Positions 7,864 to 15,359 are shown, counted from the first letter of the stretch. The stretch: 16,030 nucleotides of DNA from Bacteroidales bacterium (GCA_007124575.1 SLEW01000318.1:1-16030), one strand, 5' to 3'. Numbers and translations: made by a program. The notes: generated by a model from the sequence alone, not told the origin.

Positions 7864-7894
7864 CTTGGATATCTACAAAAATTATTTAAATTTG
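7864..7894 (+). promoter_or_regulatory. Promoter of susC-susD
   Basis: CTTG (7864-7867), exactly 19 nt, then TAAATTTG (7887-7894). The -7 element is a perfect TAnnTTTG and the -33 element has three of four bases (TTG kept). The predicted RNA start is near 7899, giving a leader of about 59 nt before the susC ATG. The leader is AT-rich, with no obvious Shine-Dalgarno. Confidence 0.65.
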
Positions 7895-7957
7895 ACTTTC
7901 AGTATAAATAGAAATTGAATTAACCTATACTATTTTACTAACCAAAACCCCATCATC

Positions 7958-10900
7958 ATGAAAAGACTTTTAGCTTTAGCCGGGTTACTTTTATTTCTCG
8001 GCGGATCTTTGTATGGGCAGCAGATTCGTGTTACAGGTACAGTGACTGACCTGGAAACGGATGAAAGCTTGCCTGGTGTTACGATTACCGTGGAGGGAAC
8101 AACGCAGGGAACGGTGACCGATATTAACGGCAACTACGAGTTGCAGGTCCGGGAAGATGCTGTGTTGGTTTTCTCATTTATTGGTATGGAAACACGCACA
8201 GTACCAGTAGATGGCCGTAACGTTATCAACATTTCATTGAACCCGGATATAGCACTTCTGGGTGAGGTCGTTGTGGTCGGATATGGATCACAGCTCAAAT
8301 ATGAGCTTACGGGTGCCATCTCTTCCATTGATTCCCGGGATTTAAGTGAAGCTACCATGCCAAGCTTCGAAAGTTCCCTTCAGGGTCGTGTATCAGGTGT
8401 TCATATCTCCGGAGGTAGTGGCAAGGCAGGCCAGGCCATAAGAACCAGAATCAGGGGGGCTTCGTCCATTTCGGCCAGTAACGAGCCGCTCTATGTAATT
8501 GACGGAGTGCCCGTTGTGTCTCAAAACCTGGGTACAACAGGCAATGAGCCCACTAACCCTTTAGCAGACATTAACCCGGCCGACATCGAGTCGGTTGAAG
8601 TACTTAAAGATGCTTCTGCAGCAGCTATCTATGGATCACGAGCTTCCAACGGTGTTATTATCATTACCACAAAGCGAGGCCAGGAAGGCGCCACACAGTT
8701 CAGCTTTTCGTCGCAGGTGGGATTTAGTGAGCCCTCTAACACGGTTGACTTTCTTGACAGAGAACAATATATTACCTTATTTCAGAGAGCTTATGATAAT
8801 GTGGCCGATGACGATGGTAATCTGGGCAACTTCTCCAGCTGGGAAGATGTAATGGATTGGCGTTTGGCACATTGGCGTGACCCCGATAATCCGGACGACG
8901 TATGGAGCGGCCCTGATGTAAACTGGGAAGATCAGGCCCTGCGAAGAGGCGGATTGCAACAAATAGACTTCTCGGCATCAGGTGGATCCGAAAATACCAG
9001 GTTTTTTGCCGCCCTGAGTGCACTCGATCAGCAAGCCATCGTAAATGGCAATGATTTCGACCGGATCAATACCAGGTTAAACCTTGACCAGGATGCAACC
9101 GACAGGCTTACTTTCGGATTGAACATGAGTATTCTTCGTACAAGGAACTTCAGAGTTGCTCACGACAGGGCTTTTGCCACACCTTTACAGATGGTTGCAT
9201 TGCCCCCGATGAACCCCACCCATGATCCGGAGACCGGCGAGCTTAACAGGAACACACTGTATGAAAATGGTCTGGTCGTTCGTGAGTATAACCACTTTGA
9301 TACCGAGATCTTCCGTAGCTTTGGCAATATATATGGTGATTATAGCATATCACCCAACCTGTCTTTTCGCACAGAAGCCGGAGTGGACATTCTGAGCCAA
9401 AGAGAGATGGAATACCGCGGCAGGCTGACAAACGACGGCGGCCCGGATGGCTTTGCTTTTGACAGAACAGTTACTTCAAAACTTATTAACTTTGAAAACT
9501 ATTTTTCCTATCAGAATATTTTTGCTGAAGTATTTGACCTGAGCATGGTTGCCGGTGCAAGTTTGCAGGCAGCAGAATTCGATTTTTCCTCGATGACAGC
9601 CAGGGGCTTTCCTAATGACATGTTCCAGCGCATTGCCAGTGCTTCAGAAATTACAAGCGCCAGCTCAAGCGGAACGGGCTATCGGTATAACTCTTTCTTT
9701 AGCCGCGCAAACATGAAACTTCATGACAGGTATTTGCTGACAGTAAGCGGCAGGGTAGACGGCTCATCCCGCTTCGGGCGCGATAACCGCTATGGCATTT
9801 TCCCCGCTGTCTCGGCCGGATATATCATTACAAATGAGGAGTTCCTGTTCGACAATTATACCGTAAGCTTCCTGAAACCGCGAATTAGCTGGGGTATGAC
9901 GGGTAACTCTGAAATTGACAACTATGCTCCCCGCGGGCTATATGCCGGAAGCAACTATGCAGGATTACCCGGAATGGTCTCTACAAGTATACCAAGCCCT
10001 GACCTGCAGTGGGAAACAACCACCCAGGTGAACTTTGGTATCGACTTTGGATTCTTTGATAACCGCATTTCGGGTGAGATTGACTATTACGTAAAAAATA
10101 CATCCGACCTGCTCCTTAACGTGCAAGTCCCATCAACTACTGGATTTACAACCGTTTACAGGAACATAGGCGACATGGAAAACAAGGGTCTGGAGTTTGT
10201 TCTTAATACCGTGAATATTGACGGTGAATTCAGCTGGAATACAAACTTCAATATCTCATTCAACCAGAACGAAGTGAAAAACCTTGATGGTCAGATCATC
10301 TCTGCCGGCATTTGGCGTGTCGTGGAAGGTGAGCCCATGGGAGTTTTTTACACAAAAGAATATGCGGGCGTCGACCCGGAAACCGGAGATGCCCTGTTTT
10401 ATCTTAATGAAGATGGCGACGCAACGACAACAAGCCTTGCAGAGGCATCCAATCGTATCGTAGGAGATCCCAACCCTGACTTCTGGGGCGGCTTTGCCAA
10501 TACATTCCGTTACAGGGGCTTTGACCTTAATATTATGTTCCAGTTTGTGTATGGACATGATATCTATAACCATGGCCGCCAATGGCAGGCTGATGGTTTC
10601 TCCTGGTTTGATAACCAAACCGTGGACTTTTATGAAGACCACTGGCAGCAGCCCGGTGACGATACCTATTATCCTCAACCCCGCTTGATGCAGGGCAATG
10701 GGTATGGTGTGTCAAGCATGCTGATCTTTGACGGTTCGTATATCAGATTGAAAGAAGTTTCGTTCGGCTATACTTTGCCGCGCCATGTTGTGCAAAGGGC
10801 AGGACTAAACTCTGCAAGAATTTTTGTAAGAGGATATAACCTGCTTACTTTCACAGATTATCCCGGATGGGACCCTGAAACCAGTGCGCCCAATACCGCA

Positions 10901-10999
10901 GACATAGGCACACAGTCAAGCAATATTCAGCAGGGATGGGATTTCTATACAGCACCACAGCCCAGGCAAATCACGTTTGGCGTAAACCTTGAATTTTAA
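7958..10999 (+). CDS. susC: SusC/RagA-family TonB-linked outer-membrane receptor
   Basis: TonB-dependent barrel that imports a ligand delivered by its SusD partner across the outer membrane. 1013 residues. Signal peptide 1-20 (LLFLGGSLYG|QQ); carboxypeptidase-regulatory-like domain (about 24-100, LPGVTITVEGTTQGTVTD and FSFIGM); the SusC-specific linker EVVVVGYG (103-110); plug domain (about 115-240) with LYVIDGVP (178-185) and SVEVLKDASAAAIYGSRASN; then a beta-barrel to the last residue Phe1013 (ITFGVNLEF), the usual outer-membrane assembly signal. All landmarks are intact and the length is normal. susD follows after 42 bp and they should be co-transcribed from 7864-7894. The gene name reflects family only; the substrate need not be starch. 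No anti-sigma-interacting STN domain precedes the plug, so FecR/sigma transenvelope control is unlikely. Confidence 0.97.
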   Translation: MKRLLALAGLLLFLGGSLYGQQIRVTGTVTDLETDESLPGVTITVEGTTQGTVTDINGNYELQVREDAVLVFSFIGMETRTVPVDGRNVINISLNPDIALLGEVVVVGYGSQLKYELTGAISSIDSRDLSEATMPSFESSLQGRVSGVHISGGSGKAGQAIRTRIRGASSISASNEPLYVIDGVPVVSQNLGTTGNEPTNPLADINPADIESVEVLKDASAAAIYGSRASNGVIIITTKRGQEGATQFSFSSQVGFSEPSNTVDFLDREQYITLFQRAYDNVADDDGNLGNFSSWEDVMDWRLAHWRDPDNPDDVWSGPDVNWEDQALRRGGLQQIDFSASGGSENTRFFAALSALDQQAIVNGNDFDRINTRLNLDQDATDRLTFGLNMSILRTRNFRVAHDRAFATPLQMVALPPMNPTHDPETGELNRNTLYENGLVVREYNHFDTEIFRSFGNIYGDYSISPNLSFRTEAGVDILSQREMEYRGRLTNDGGPDGFAFDRTVTSKLINFENYFSYQNIFAEVFDLSMVAGASLQAAEFDFSSMTARGFPNDMFQRIASASEITSASSSGTGYRYNSFFSRANMKLHDRYLLTVSGRVDGSSRFGRDNRYGIFPAVSAGYIITNEEFLFDNYTVSFLKPRISWGMTGNSEIDNYAPRGLYAGSNYAGLPGMVSTSIPSPDLQWETTTQVNFGIDFGFFDNRISGEIDYYVKNTSDLLLNVQVPSTTGFTTVYRNIGDMENKGLEFVLNTVNIDGEFSWNTNFNISFNQNEVKNLDGQIISAGIWRVVEGEPMGVFYTKEYAGVDPETGDALFYLNEDGDATTTSLAEASNRIVGDPNPDFWGGFANTFRYRGFDLNIMFQFVYGHDIYNHGRQWQADGFSWFDNQTVDFYEDHWQQPGDDTYYPQPRLMQGNGYGVSSMLIFDGSYIRLKEVSFGYTLPRHVVQRAGLNSARIFVRGYNLLTFTDYPGWDPETSAPNTADIGTQSSNIQQGWDFYTAPQPRQITFGVNLEF

Positions 11000-11041
11000 C
11001 ATGCAACTCCATGCAATTCAATCACTAAAAATAGTATCGAA

Positions 11042-12505
11042 ATGAAAACAAAATATTTTTCCATATTTATAGGTTTTATATTCCTTGCCGGGATGTTTAC
11101 CGCATGCGAGGACTTTCTTGAAGTAGAACCTACTACTGCTGTTAGTGACGATGCGATATATGGTGACCATGAAGGTGTGGTAAATGCACTGAATGGCGCC
11201 TGGGCATTGGTGGGCAGTGGTAACCTCCATGCGGGTACAAGCATATTCCACAGTGACCTGGTGGCTAATGCCGGTGAAATGGAATGGATAGGTACCTTCA
11301 TACAATACCGCCAATATAACTGGAAGTCCATGGACCCTAACGACGGTAATGTGGCTGCCAAATGGAATGTCAGTTATAAAGCCATTGACATGGTGAATAA
11401 TGTGCTGAATAGCCTTGATGTAGTTAATGAAGATCATTTGGACAGGATAGAGGGTGAAGCACGTTTTATCAGAGGTATTCTCTATTTTGAACTGGTTCGT
11501 TTTTATGGTCTCCCCTACAACCTGGGTCCGGCTAATCCCGGAGTGCCACTTATCCTCACTCCTACGGCTGGTATAACTGAAGATAATTACCCTGAACGAG
11601 CTTCCGTAGGTGATGTGTTCGACCAGGTAATTATTGACCTGGAAACAGCCAGGAATAAACTTGCTAATGTAGGTACAGGTGCAGGCGCAAATGGTGGCCG
11701 GGCAACCAGCAGCACATCTGCAGCATTTTTGTCAAGAGTACACCTGGCAAAAGGAAACTGGCAGGAGGCCGCTGAATTTGCTAACATAGTAATAGATAAT
11801 TTTGGCGGACATGATGCATTGCATGATACGCCTCTCGCTGCTTTTAACAATGACAGTTATACAAGCGAAGATGTCTTCATGATTAACCAGAATGCTACCA
11901 GTAATGCCGGGCAGGCCAATGCCGGGATCGCTACCTTTTTTGCCAGCCTGGACGGCATGGGACGGGGTGATGTCTATCTGTCAAACGCATATTTTGATAT
12001 GTTCGATCCCGATGATCTGAGGATTCAGGTCACTGAGGATGAAGGTATCACAGATATTTCGGATGTGCCTACCATGGTGTATGTTGGCGTGGGAACTGAT
12101 CGCGGAAATGAGATGACGAGCAAATGGGGTAAACACGACGCCAATATTAATGTCATCCGCCTGGCGGAAATGATCCTCACGCGTGCCGAAGCGAACTATC
12201 GTAACGGCAGTGCCATCGGCGCAGATCCGCTTGACGATATTAACGCGATCAGGACAAGAGCCAATGCAGGAGCAGAGTGGACCTCTCTGGATCTCGACAT
12301 GATTCGTGAAGAACGTTTCAGGGAGCTTTCCTTTGAAGGTCATGCCCTGCATGACATGCGTCGCTTCCATGGAAGCACCGTGGCTCCAACAGGTTCACCC
12401 TACGAAGGGGAAACAATCCACTGGGATGACCACAGACTTGTATTGCCAATACCACAGCGCGAAATAGATGTTAATCATAATCTTGAGCAAAATGAAGGGT
12501 ATTGA
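11042..12505 (+). CDS. susD: SusD/RagB-family surface glycan-binding lipoprotein
   Basis: Partner lid of the SusC channel that captures oligosaccharide or peptide ligand at the cell surface. 487 residues, within the usual range for the family. The N-terminal 21-residue lipoprotein signal ends in the lipobox FTAC with Cys22. The acidic residues right after Cys (C-E-D) fit the Bacteroidota surface-export rule. Family landmarks are EVEPTTAVSDDAIY near the mature N-terminus, LDRIEGEARFIRGILYFELVR in the TPR-like core (quoted only as a landmark), and the C-terminal block EERFRELSFEGHALHDMRRF. It ends in the typical LPIPQREIDVN...NEGY. susC lies 42 bp upstream. No susE/susF or hydrolase follows: a hairpin terminator and a tRNA gene on the other strand come next. 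Confidence 0.96.
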   Translation: MKTKYFSIFIGFIFLAGMFTACEDFLEVEPTTAVSDDAIYGDHEGVVNALNGAWALVGSGNLHAGTSIFHSDLVANAGEMEWIGTFIQYRQYNWKSMDPNDGNVAAKWNVSYKAIDMVNNVLNSLDVVNEDHLDRIEGEARFIRGILYFELVRFYGLPYNLGPANPGVPLILTPTAGITEDNYPERASVGDVFDQVIIDLETARNKLANVGTGAGANGGRATSSTSAAFLSRVHLAKGNWQEAAEFANIVIDNFGGHDALHDTPLAAFNNDSYTSEDVFMINQNATSNAGQANAGIATFFASLDGMGRGDVYLSNAYFDMFDPDDLRIQVTEDEGITDISDVPTMVYVGVGTDRGNEMTSKWGKHDANINVIRLAEMILTRAEANYRNGSAIGADPLDDINAIRTRANAGAEWTSLDLDMIREERFRELSFEGHALHDMRRFHGSTVAPTGSPYEGETIHWDDHRLVLPIPQREIDVNHNLEQNEGY

Positions 12506-12543
12506 TCAATTTGATCTGCCGGTTTAATCACCTGGAAACAAAA

Positions 12544-12578
12544 AAACGCAATCAGCTTAATATCTGCTGATTGCGTTT
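12544..12578. terminator. Bidirectional hairpin terminator between susD and tRNA-Pro
   Basis: A 13-bp stem (AAAACGCAATCAGC-type arm 12544-12556 pairing with 12566-12578) with a 9-nt loop. Read on the minus strand the 3' arm runs into a T-tract (from the A-run at 12540-12546), ideal for ending the tRNA transcript. On the plus strand it ends TTTCT, weaker but adequate for susD. Confidence 0.8.
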
Positions 12579-12586
12579 CTGCTTCG

Positions 12587-12660
12587 TCGGGGTGAGAAGA
12601 CTCGAACTTCCGACCCCTTGCACCCCATGCAAGTGCGCTAGCCAACTGCGCCACACCCCG
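12587..12660 (-). tRNA. tRNA-Pro (anticodon GGG)
   Basis: A full cloverleaf reads on the minus strand. Acceptor arms CGGGGTG and CACCCCG pair over 7 bp. The D-arm is GCGC/GCGC with loop AGTTGGCTA, and the anticodon stem is CTTGC/GCAAG with loop ATGGGGT. The T-arm is GGAAG/CTTCT with loop TTCGAGT, and the discriminator base is A. The GGG anticodon at loop positions 34-36 assigns proline (CCC/CCU). The 3' end continues ACGA, so CCA is not encoded and must be added by a nucleotidyltransferase. The total is 74 nt including the discriminator. Confidence 0.95.
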
Positions 12661-12671
12661 ATTTTGCGTTG

Positions 12672-12702
12672 CAAAAATAATATATGATATGGATATTACA
12701 AA
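12672..12702 (-). promoter_or_regulatory. Promoter of tRNA-Pro
   Basis: TTTG (12699-12702), exactly 19 nt, TATTTTTG (12672-12679) on the minus strand. Both boxes match the Bacteroidota consensus exactly with the ideal spacing. The RNA would start about 6 nt before the mature tRNA 5' end. This is the best promoter in the window. Confidence 0.8.
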
Positions 12703-12770
12703 ATTTTATTCCACAGGAAAAGCATTTTCCAAAATATCTAACGCCTCCACTGACATTTCTCAACCTGAAC

Positions 12771-12816
12771 CCCGAATCGCTTCGCTCTCGGGACTTCGCT
12801 CTTGCTCAGCCTCAGC
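12771..12816. repeat. Short repeat and hairpin cluster after the adenosyltransferase stop
   Basis: CCCGA (12771-12775) pairs with TCGGG (12788-12792) around a 12-nt loop. The 8-mer CTTCGCTC occurs at 12780-12787 and again at 12794-12801. CTCAGC is repeated in tandem at 12805-12816, touching the stop codon. It may be a weak terminator or a REP-like element; a genome search would tell. Confidence 0.4.
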
Positions 12817-13374
12817 CTACATCCTCGCTTTCCACTCGATATCCGGCACACCTTGTTCCTGTGCAATCTTGCGGGCCAGCACAAAGAAATAATCCGACAG
12901 GCGGTTAAAATACCGGATTACCAGTTCATCCACTTTGTCGTGTTCGGCCAGCTGGGTAATGATACGTTCGGCCCTGCGACAGATACAACGGCATACATGG
13001 GCTTGTGAGACAGCACGATGCCCGCCGGGAAGAATGAAATGTTTTAGCTCGGGTAAGCTTTCATTCATTTTGTCGATCTCCTTTTCCAGCAATATGATAT
13101 CGTCTTCATGCATGCTGGGCAAATATTCGGGCTGGCAGCCGTGATCACATGCCAGCAGGGACTCAGCGGTAAAAACCCTGTCCTGGATCTCGAGCAACTG
13201 GTCTTTGTAATGAGAATGGATGTCTTCATCCCTTAATAGTCCAATAAAGGCATTAAGTTCATCTGCTGTGCCATAAGCCTCGATTTTAAGATGATGCTTG
13301 GGGACGCGCCGGCCACCCAGCAAAGAGGTTTCTCCTTTATCACCTGTTTTGGTGTATATCTTCCATTCTTCCAT
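12817..13374 (-). CDS. PduO-type cob(I)alamin adenosyltransferase
   Basis: Transfers the adenosyl group of ATP to cob(I)alamin to make coenzyme B12 (adenosylcobalamin); cytoplasmic trimer in known members. The 185-residue protein has the N-terminal ATP-binding motif TKTGDKGETSLLGG (8-21), RRVPK and YGTADELNAFIG (34-45), the Arg-rich helix ICRRAER (131-137) and RYFNRLSDYFFVLAR (154-168). All are family hallmarks, also seen in human MMAB. The start chosen is ATG at 13374; an in-frame TTG at 13383 is part of a TAAGTTTG promoter-like box and is probably not used. Catalytic residues begin at residue 8, so no later start is possible. It ends with TAG, beside a repetitive stretch. It lies 61 bp downstream of the ABC ATPase gene. 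B12-dependent enzymes must lie elsewhere. Confidence 0.94.
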   Translation of the reverse strand: MEEWKIYTKTGDKGETSLLGGRRVPKHHLKIEAYGTADELNAFIGLLRDEDIHSHYKDQLLEIQDRVFTAESLLACDHGCQPEYLPSMHEDDIILLEKEIDKMNESLPELKHFILPGGHRAVSQAHVCRCICRRAERIITQLAEHDKVDELVIRYFNRLSDYFFVLARKIAQEQGVPDIEWKARM

Positions 13375-13380
13375 TATTAT

Positions 13381-13408
13381 CAAACTTAGTAGATGCGTTT
13401 ATATCAAA
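13381..13408 (-). promoter_or_regulatory. Candidate promoter right before the adenosyltransferase ATG
   Basis: On the minus strand TTTG (13405-13408), 16 nt, TAAGTTTG (13381-13388). Both boxes are exact but the spacer is 3 nt shorter than ideal. Only 6 nt separate the -7 box from the ATG, so a transcript from here would be leaderless or nearly so. Confidence 0.4.
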
Positions 13409-13435
13409 GAAGGGGTAGATTGCCTGCAATCATAC

Positions 13436-14158
13436 TTAACTGTTGAGCACCTGTGATAAGGTAACGATCTCTTCGTTCTTTTCATCTGATTCTACGAGTC
13501 CGTCGCGCAGACGAATAATTCTGTGTGCGTGTTTGGCGATGTCTTCTTCGTGAGTTACGAGAATAATTGTATTACCAGCTGTATGTATGTCCTGGAGCAA
13601 TGACATGATCTCTATGGATGTTTTGGTGTCCAGGTTACCCGTGGGTTCGTCTGCCAGGATAATAGAAGGCTTGTTTACCAGGGCTCTTGCCATGGCCACG
13701 CGTTGTCTTTGGCCACCCGAAAGCTCGTTGGGCTTATGGTGCGTACGGTCAGACAGGCCAACCTGGTTCAGCACTTCATGGGCACGGTGCCGGCGTTCCT
13801 GTTTGGCCTGGCCGGCATAAATGAGTGGCAGGGCCACGTTGTCCAGTGCAGTGCTGCGGGGCAATAGATTAAAGGTTTGAAAGACAAAGCCAATTTCATT
13901 ATTACGAATATCAGCCAGCTCGTTATCACGAAGCTGGCTGACATCTTTTCCGTTCAGATAATAGCTGCCGCTGGTTGGGGTGTCAAGGCATCCCAGGATG
14001 TTCATTAACGTGGACTTGCCTGATCCTGAAGGCCCCATCAGGGCAACATATTCATTTCGGTTAATAGTTAAAGAGACACCCCGAAGAGCGCGTACTACTT
14101 CGAGACCTACCTTGTAGTGCTTGTGGATGGATTCGATCCGGATGGTTTCTTTTGACAT
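13436..14158 (-). CDS. ABC transporter ATP-binding protein, LolD/MacB family
   Basis: Cytoplasmic ATPase subunit of 240 residues that energises a FtsX-like (MacB/LolC-type) permease. Walker A GPSGSGKST (42-50), Q-loop Gln94 in FVFQTFNLLP, signature LSGGQ (146-150) followed by RQRVAMARAL, Walker B IILADEP (166-172) with catalytic Glu171, D-loop NLDT and H-loop His203 are all intact. The MNILGCLDTPTSG stretch is typical of the MacB/LolD/FtsE-like group. The ATG at 14158 is the start; an upstream TTG at 14194 falls inside a TACCTTTG promoter-like box. No permease gene is adjacent: a peroxiredoxin-like gene lies 73 bp upstream and the adenosyltransferase 61 bp downstream. The partner must therefore be elsewhere, and the exported substrate cannot be inferred. 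Confidence 0.94.
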   Translation of the reverse strand: MSKETIRIESIHKHYKVGLEVVRALRGVSLTINRNEYVALMGPSGSGKSTLMNILGCLDTPTSGSYYLNGKDVSQLRDNELADIRNNEIGFVFQTFNLLPRSTALDNVALPLIYAGQAKQERRHRAHEVLNQVGLSDRTHHKPNELSGGQRQRVAMARALVNKPSIILADEPTGNLDTKTSIEIMSLLQDIHTAGNTIILVTHEEDIAKHAHRIIRLRDGLVESDEKNEEIVTLSQVLNS

Positions 14159-14191
14159 GGATAGAGATATTACTGACCCTGATGCAGATGA

Positions 14192-14199
14192 CAAAGGTA
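14192..14199 (-). promoter_or_regulatory. Candidate -7 box for the ABC ATPase gene
   Basis: TACCTTTG matches TAnnTTTG exactly and would start RNA about 29 nt before the ATG at 14158. No TTTG is found about 19 nt upstream; that stretch is G- and T-rich (GGGGTTTTTGTTTTT). Its TTTG contains the spurious upstream TTG start codon. Confidence 0.35.
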
Positions 14200-14231
14200 C
14201 TGGAAAAACAAAAACCCCGGATCAGTATTAT

Positions 14232-14837
14232 TTACTCATCCTGCACTTTTATCGTACAACCGATGGCTCTGGTAAACTCCGGATCCGGTCGCTCTCCTGC
14301 CATAATTGCTTCAATGGCATTTGCCAGATAGGGTTCCTCAACGGCTTCTGCATCCCGGTAGTTGTCATCGATAGCTCCGATATAGGCTACTTCAAAGTGA
14401 TCACCCTTGTTTTCCAGGAGGTAAACATGGGGTGTCCGGGTTGCACCATATTGCGGAAATATGGTTTGGTCTGCATCCAGGATGTAGTCAAACGGGAAGT
14501 TTTTCTCTTCCGCCCTTTCGATCATTTTTGTGTATGAGTCGGCAGGGACGACAATGGAGTCATTTGGATTAATGGCTATCACGGGAAAGCCCTGGGGGGC
14601 ATATTCATTGTGAAGCTCAATCATCCTGTCTTCGTATGCCACTACGTAAGGGCAATGATTACAGGAAAAAATAACCACCACACCTCTCGCATTGTCATAG
14701 TCGGATAAGGAAACATGGTTGCCATCGATATTCAATAAATTGAATTCGGGAGCTCTGTCCCCTACCCCTACACCATCTTCGGCTAAAAGTCCAATGCTGA
14801 ACAAAGCCAGCAGTGTAAACATAAACATACTTTTCAT
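14232..14837 (-). CDS. Exported peroxiredoxin/thioredoxin-like protein (CNHC motif)
   Basis: Thioredoxin-fold protein of the AhpC/TSA-redoxin type, probably periplasmic. From the ATG at 14837 it has 201 residues. A 19-residue signal peptide (MKSMFMFTLLALFSIGLLA) precedes the mature part; an earlier TTG at 14864 would put a Lys-rich leader before it and is less likely. VGDRAPEFNL (25-34) begins the redoxin fold, CNHC (59-62, followed by PYV) is the redox pair, and ATRTPHVYLL (132-141) holds the cis-proline loop. The C-terminal AIGCTIK (191-197, Cys194) is typical of the PRX_like1 subgroup. Activity as a reductase or peroxidase is not provable here. It starts 30 bp after the TlpA-like gene stop, so the two form an operon. 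Confidence 0.88.
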   Translation of the reverse strand: MKSMFMFTLLALFSIGLLAEDGVGVGDRAPEFNLLNIDGNHVSLSDYDNARGVVVIFSCNHCPYVVAYEDRMIELHNEYAPQGFPVIAINPNDSIVVPADSYTKMIERAEEKNFPFDYILDADQTIFPQYGATRTPHVYLLENKGDHFEVAYIGAIDDNYRDAEAVEEPYLANAIEAIMAGERPDPEFTRAIGCTIKVQDE

Positions 14838-14867
14838 CTTCTTTTTGGGTTTTGGTTCATACAATAA

Positions 14868-15359
14868 TCATAATAAAGGTAGCACAATTTCCTCAAGTTC
14901 GTCATATTTAAACTCCTTTTCGTAGAACCCGCGAAAGGAATTATTGTATATTACTGTGGCTGGAATGGCGCCGCTCCATTCTTCACTTACAAGCGGTATC
15001 CAGCGGTTTGCACTGACATCATCCAAAAGGATTATTTCACTCTTCAGATTATGGTTTTCAATAAATGGGATGACCCTGCTGTCCAGATGGTCGGGGTTAT
15101 CCAGGCTCACCAGGATGACACGGAGGTTCTTGTCTTTATAATTTTCATGTAATTTTTCAAAATACGGAATCTCCCGCACACATGGCGCACACCAGGTAGC
15201 CCAGAAATTTATCACATAAGTATATTCATCCTCCTTTTCCAACATGGGAGAAAAAGTATCAAAGTCCATGATGGCTATCTCATCGTTTGCAGAGTTTGCC
15301 TTCAATGCTGGTGTGATAAAAAAGAAAGTCACTATATAGACCAGAAAAAGTTTTTTCAT
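14868..15359 (-). CDS. TlpA/ResA-type exported thiol-disulfide oxidoreductase
   Basis: Periplasmic thioredoxin-like protein of 163 residues, probably reducing disulfides of exported proteins such as apocytochromes. An N-terminal hydrophobic signal (about 1-21, MKKLFLVYIVTFFFITPALK) is followed directly by the thioredoxin fold. Strand YVINFWATWCAPC carries Cys57 and Cys60, and VREIPYFEKL follows as in ResA/TlpA. The cis-proline is in GAIPATVIY (Pro133). It is short: the mature part holds little beyond the thioredoxin domain and lacks the N-terminal DUF seen in many Bacteroidota TlpA proteins. ATG start at 15359, first gene of a two-gene unit with the CNHC protein. No consensus promoter was found in the 162-bp divergent gap. 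Confidence 0.91.
   Translation of the reverse strand: MKKLFLVYIVTFFFITPALKANSANDEIAIMDFDTFSPMLEKEDEYTYVINFWATWCAPCVREIPYFEKLHENYKDKNLRVILVSLDNPDHLDSRVIPFIENHNLKSEIILLDDVSANRWIPLVSEEWSGAIPATVIYNNSFRGFYEKEFKYDELEEIVLPLL

Larger units (their letters stand above)
7632..7957 (+). other. 326-bp intergenic region between MFS and susC with hairpins, operator candidate and promoter
   Basis: I see no credible gene here. It holds three modest inverted repeats: TGTCTC (7723-7728) with GAGACA (7735-7740); CCGGA (7776-7780) with TCCGG (7790-7794); and the better TACATCC with GGATGTA (7820-7838). The susC promoter is at 7864-7894. None of the first hairpins is followed by a T-run, so no clear terminator for the MFS transcript is visible. 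Confidence 0.6.

Noticed and set aside
13588..13820. Plus-strand frames opposite the ABC ATPase and other long antisense frames over susC, purM and prfA
   Set aside because: They mirror strong genes with intact motifs on the other strand and show no domain or signal of their own.
14838..14864. TTG start for the CNHC protein at 14864
   Set aside because: It would add a charged EPKPKKK leader before the signal peptide; the ATG at 14837 gives a normal signal sequence.
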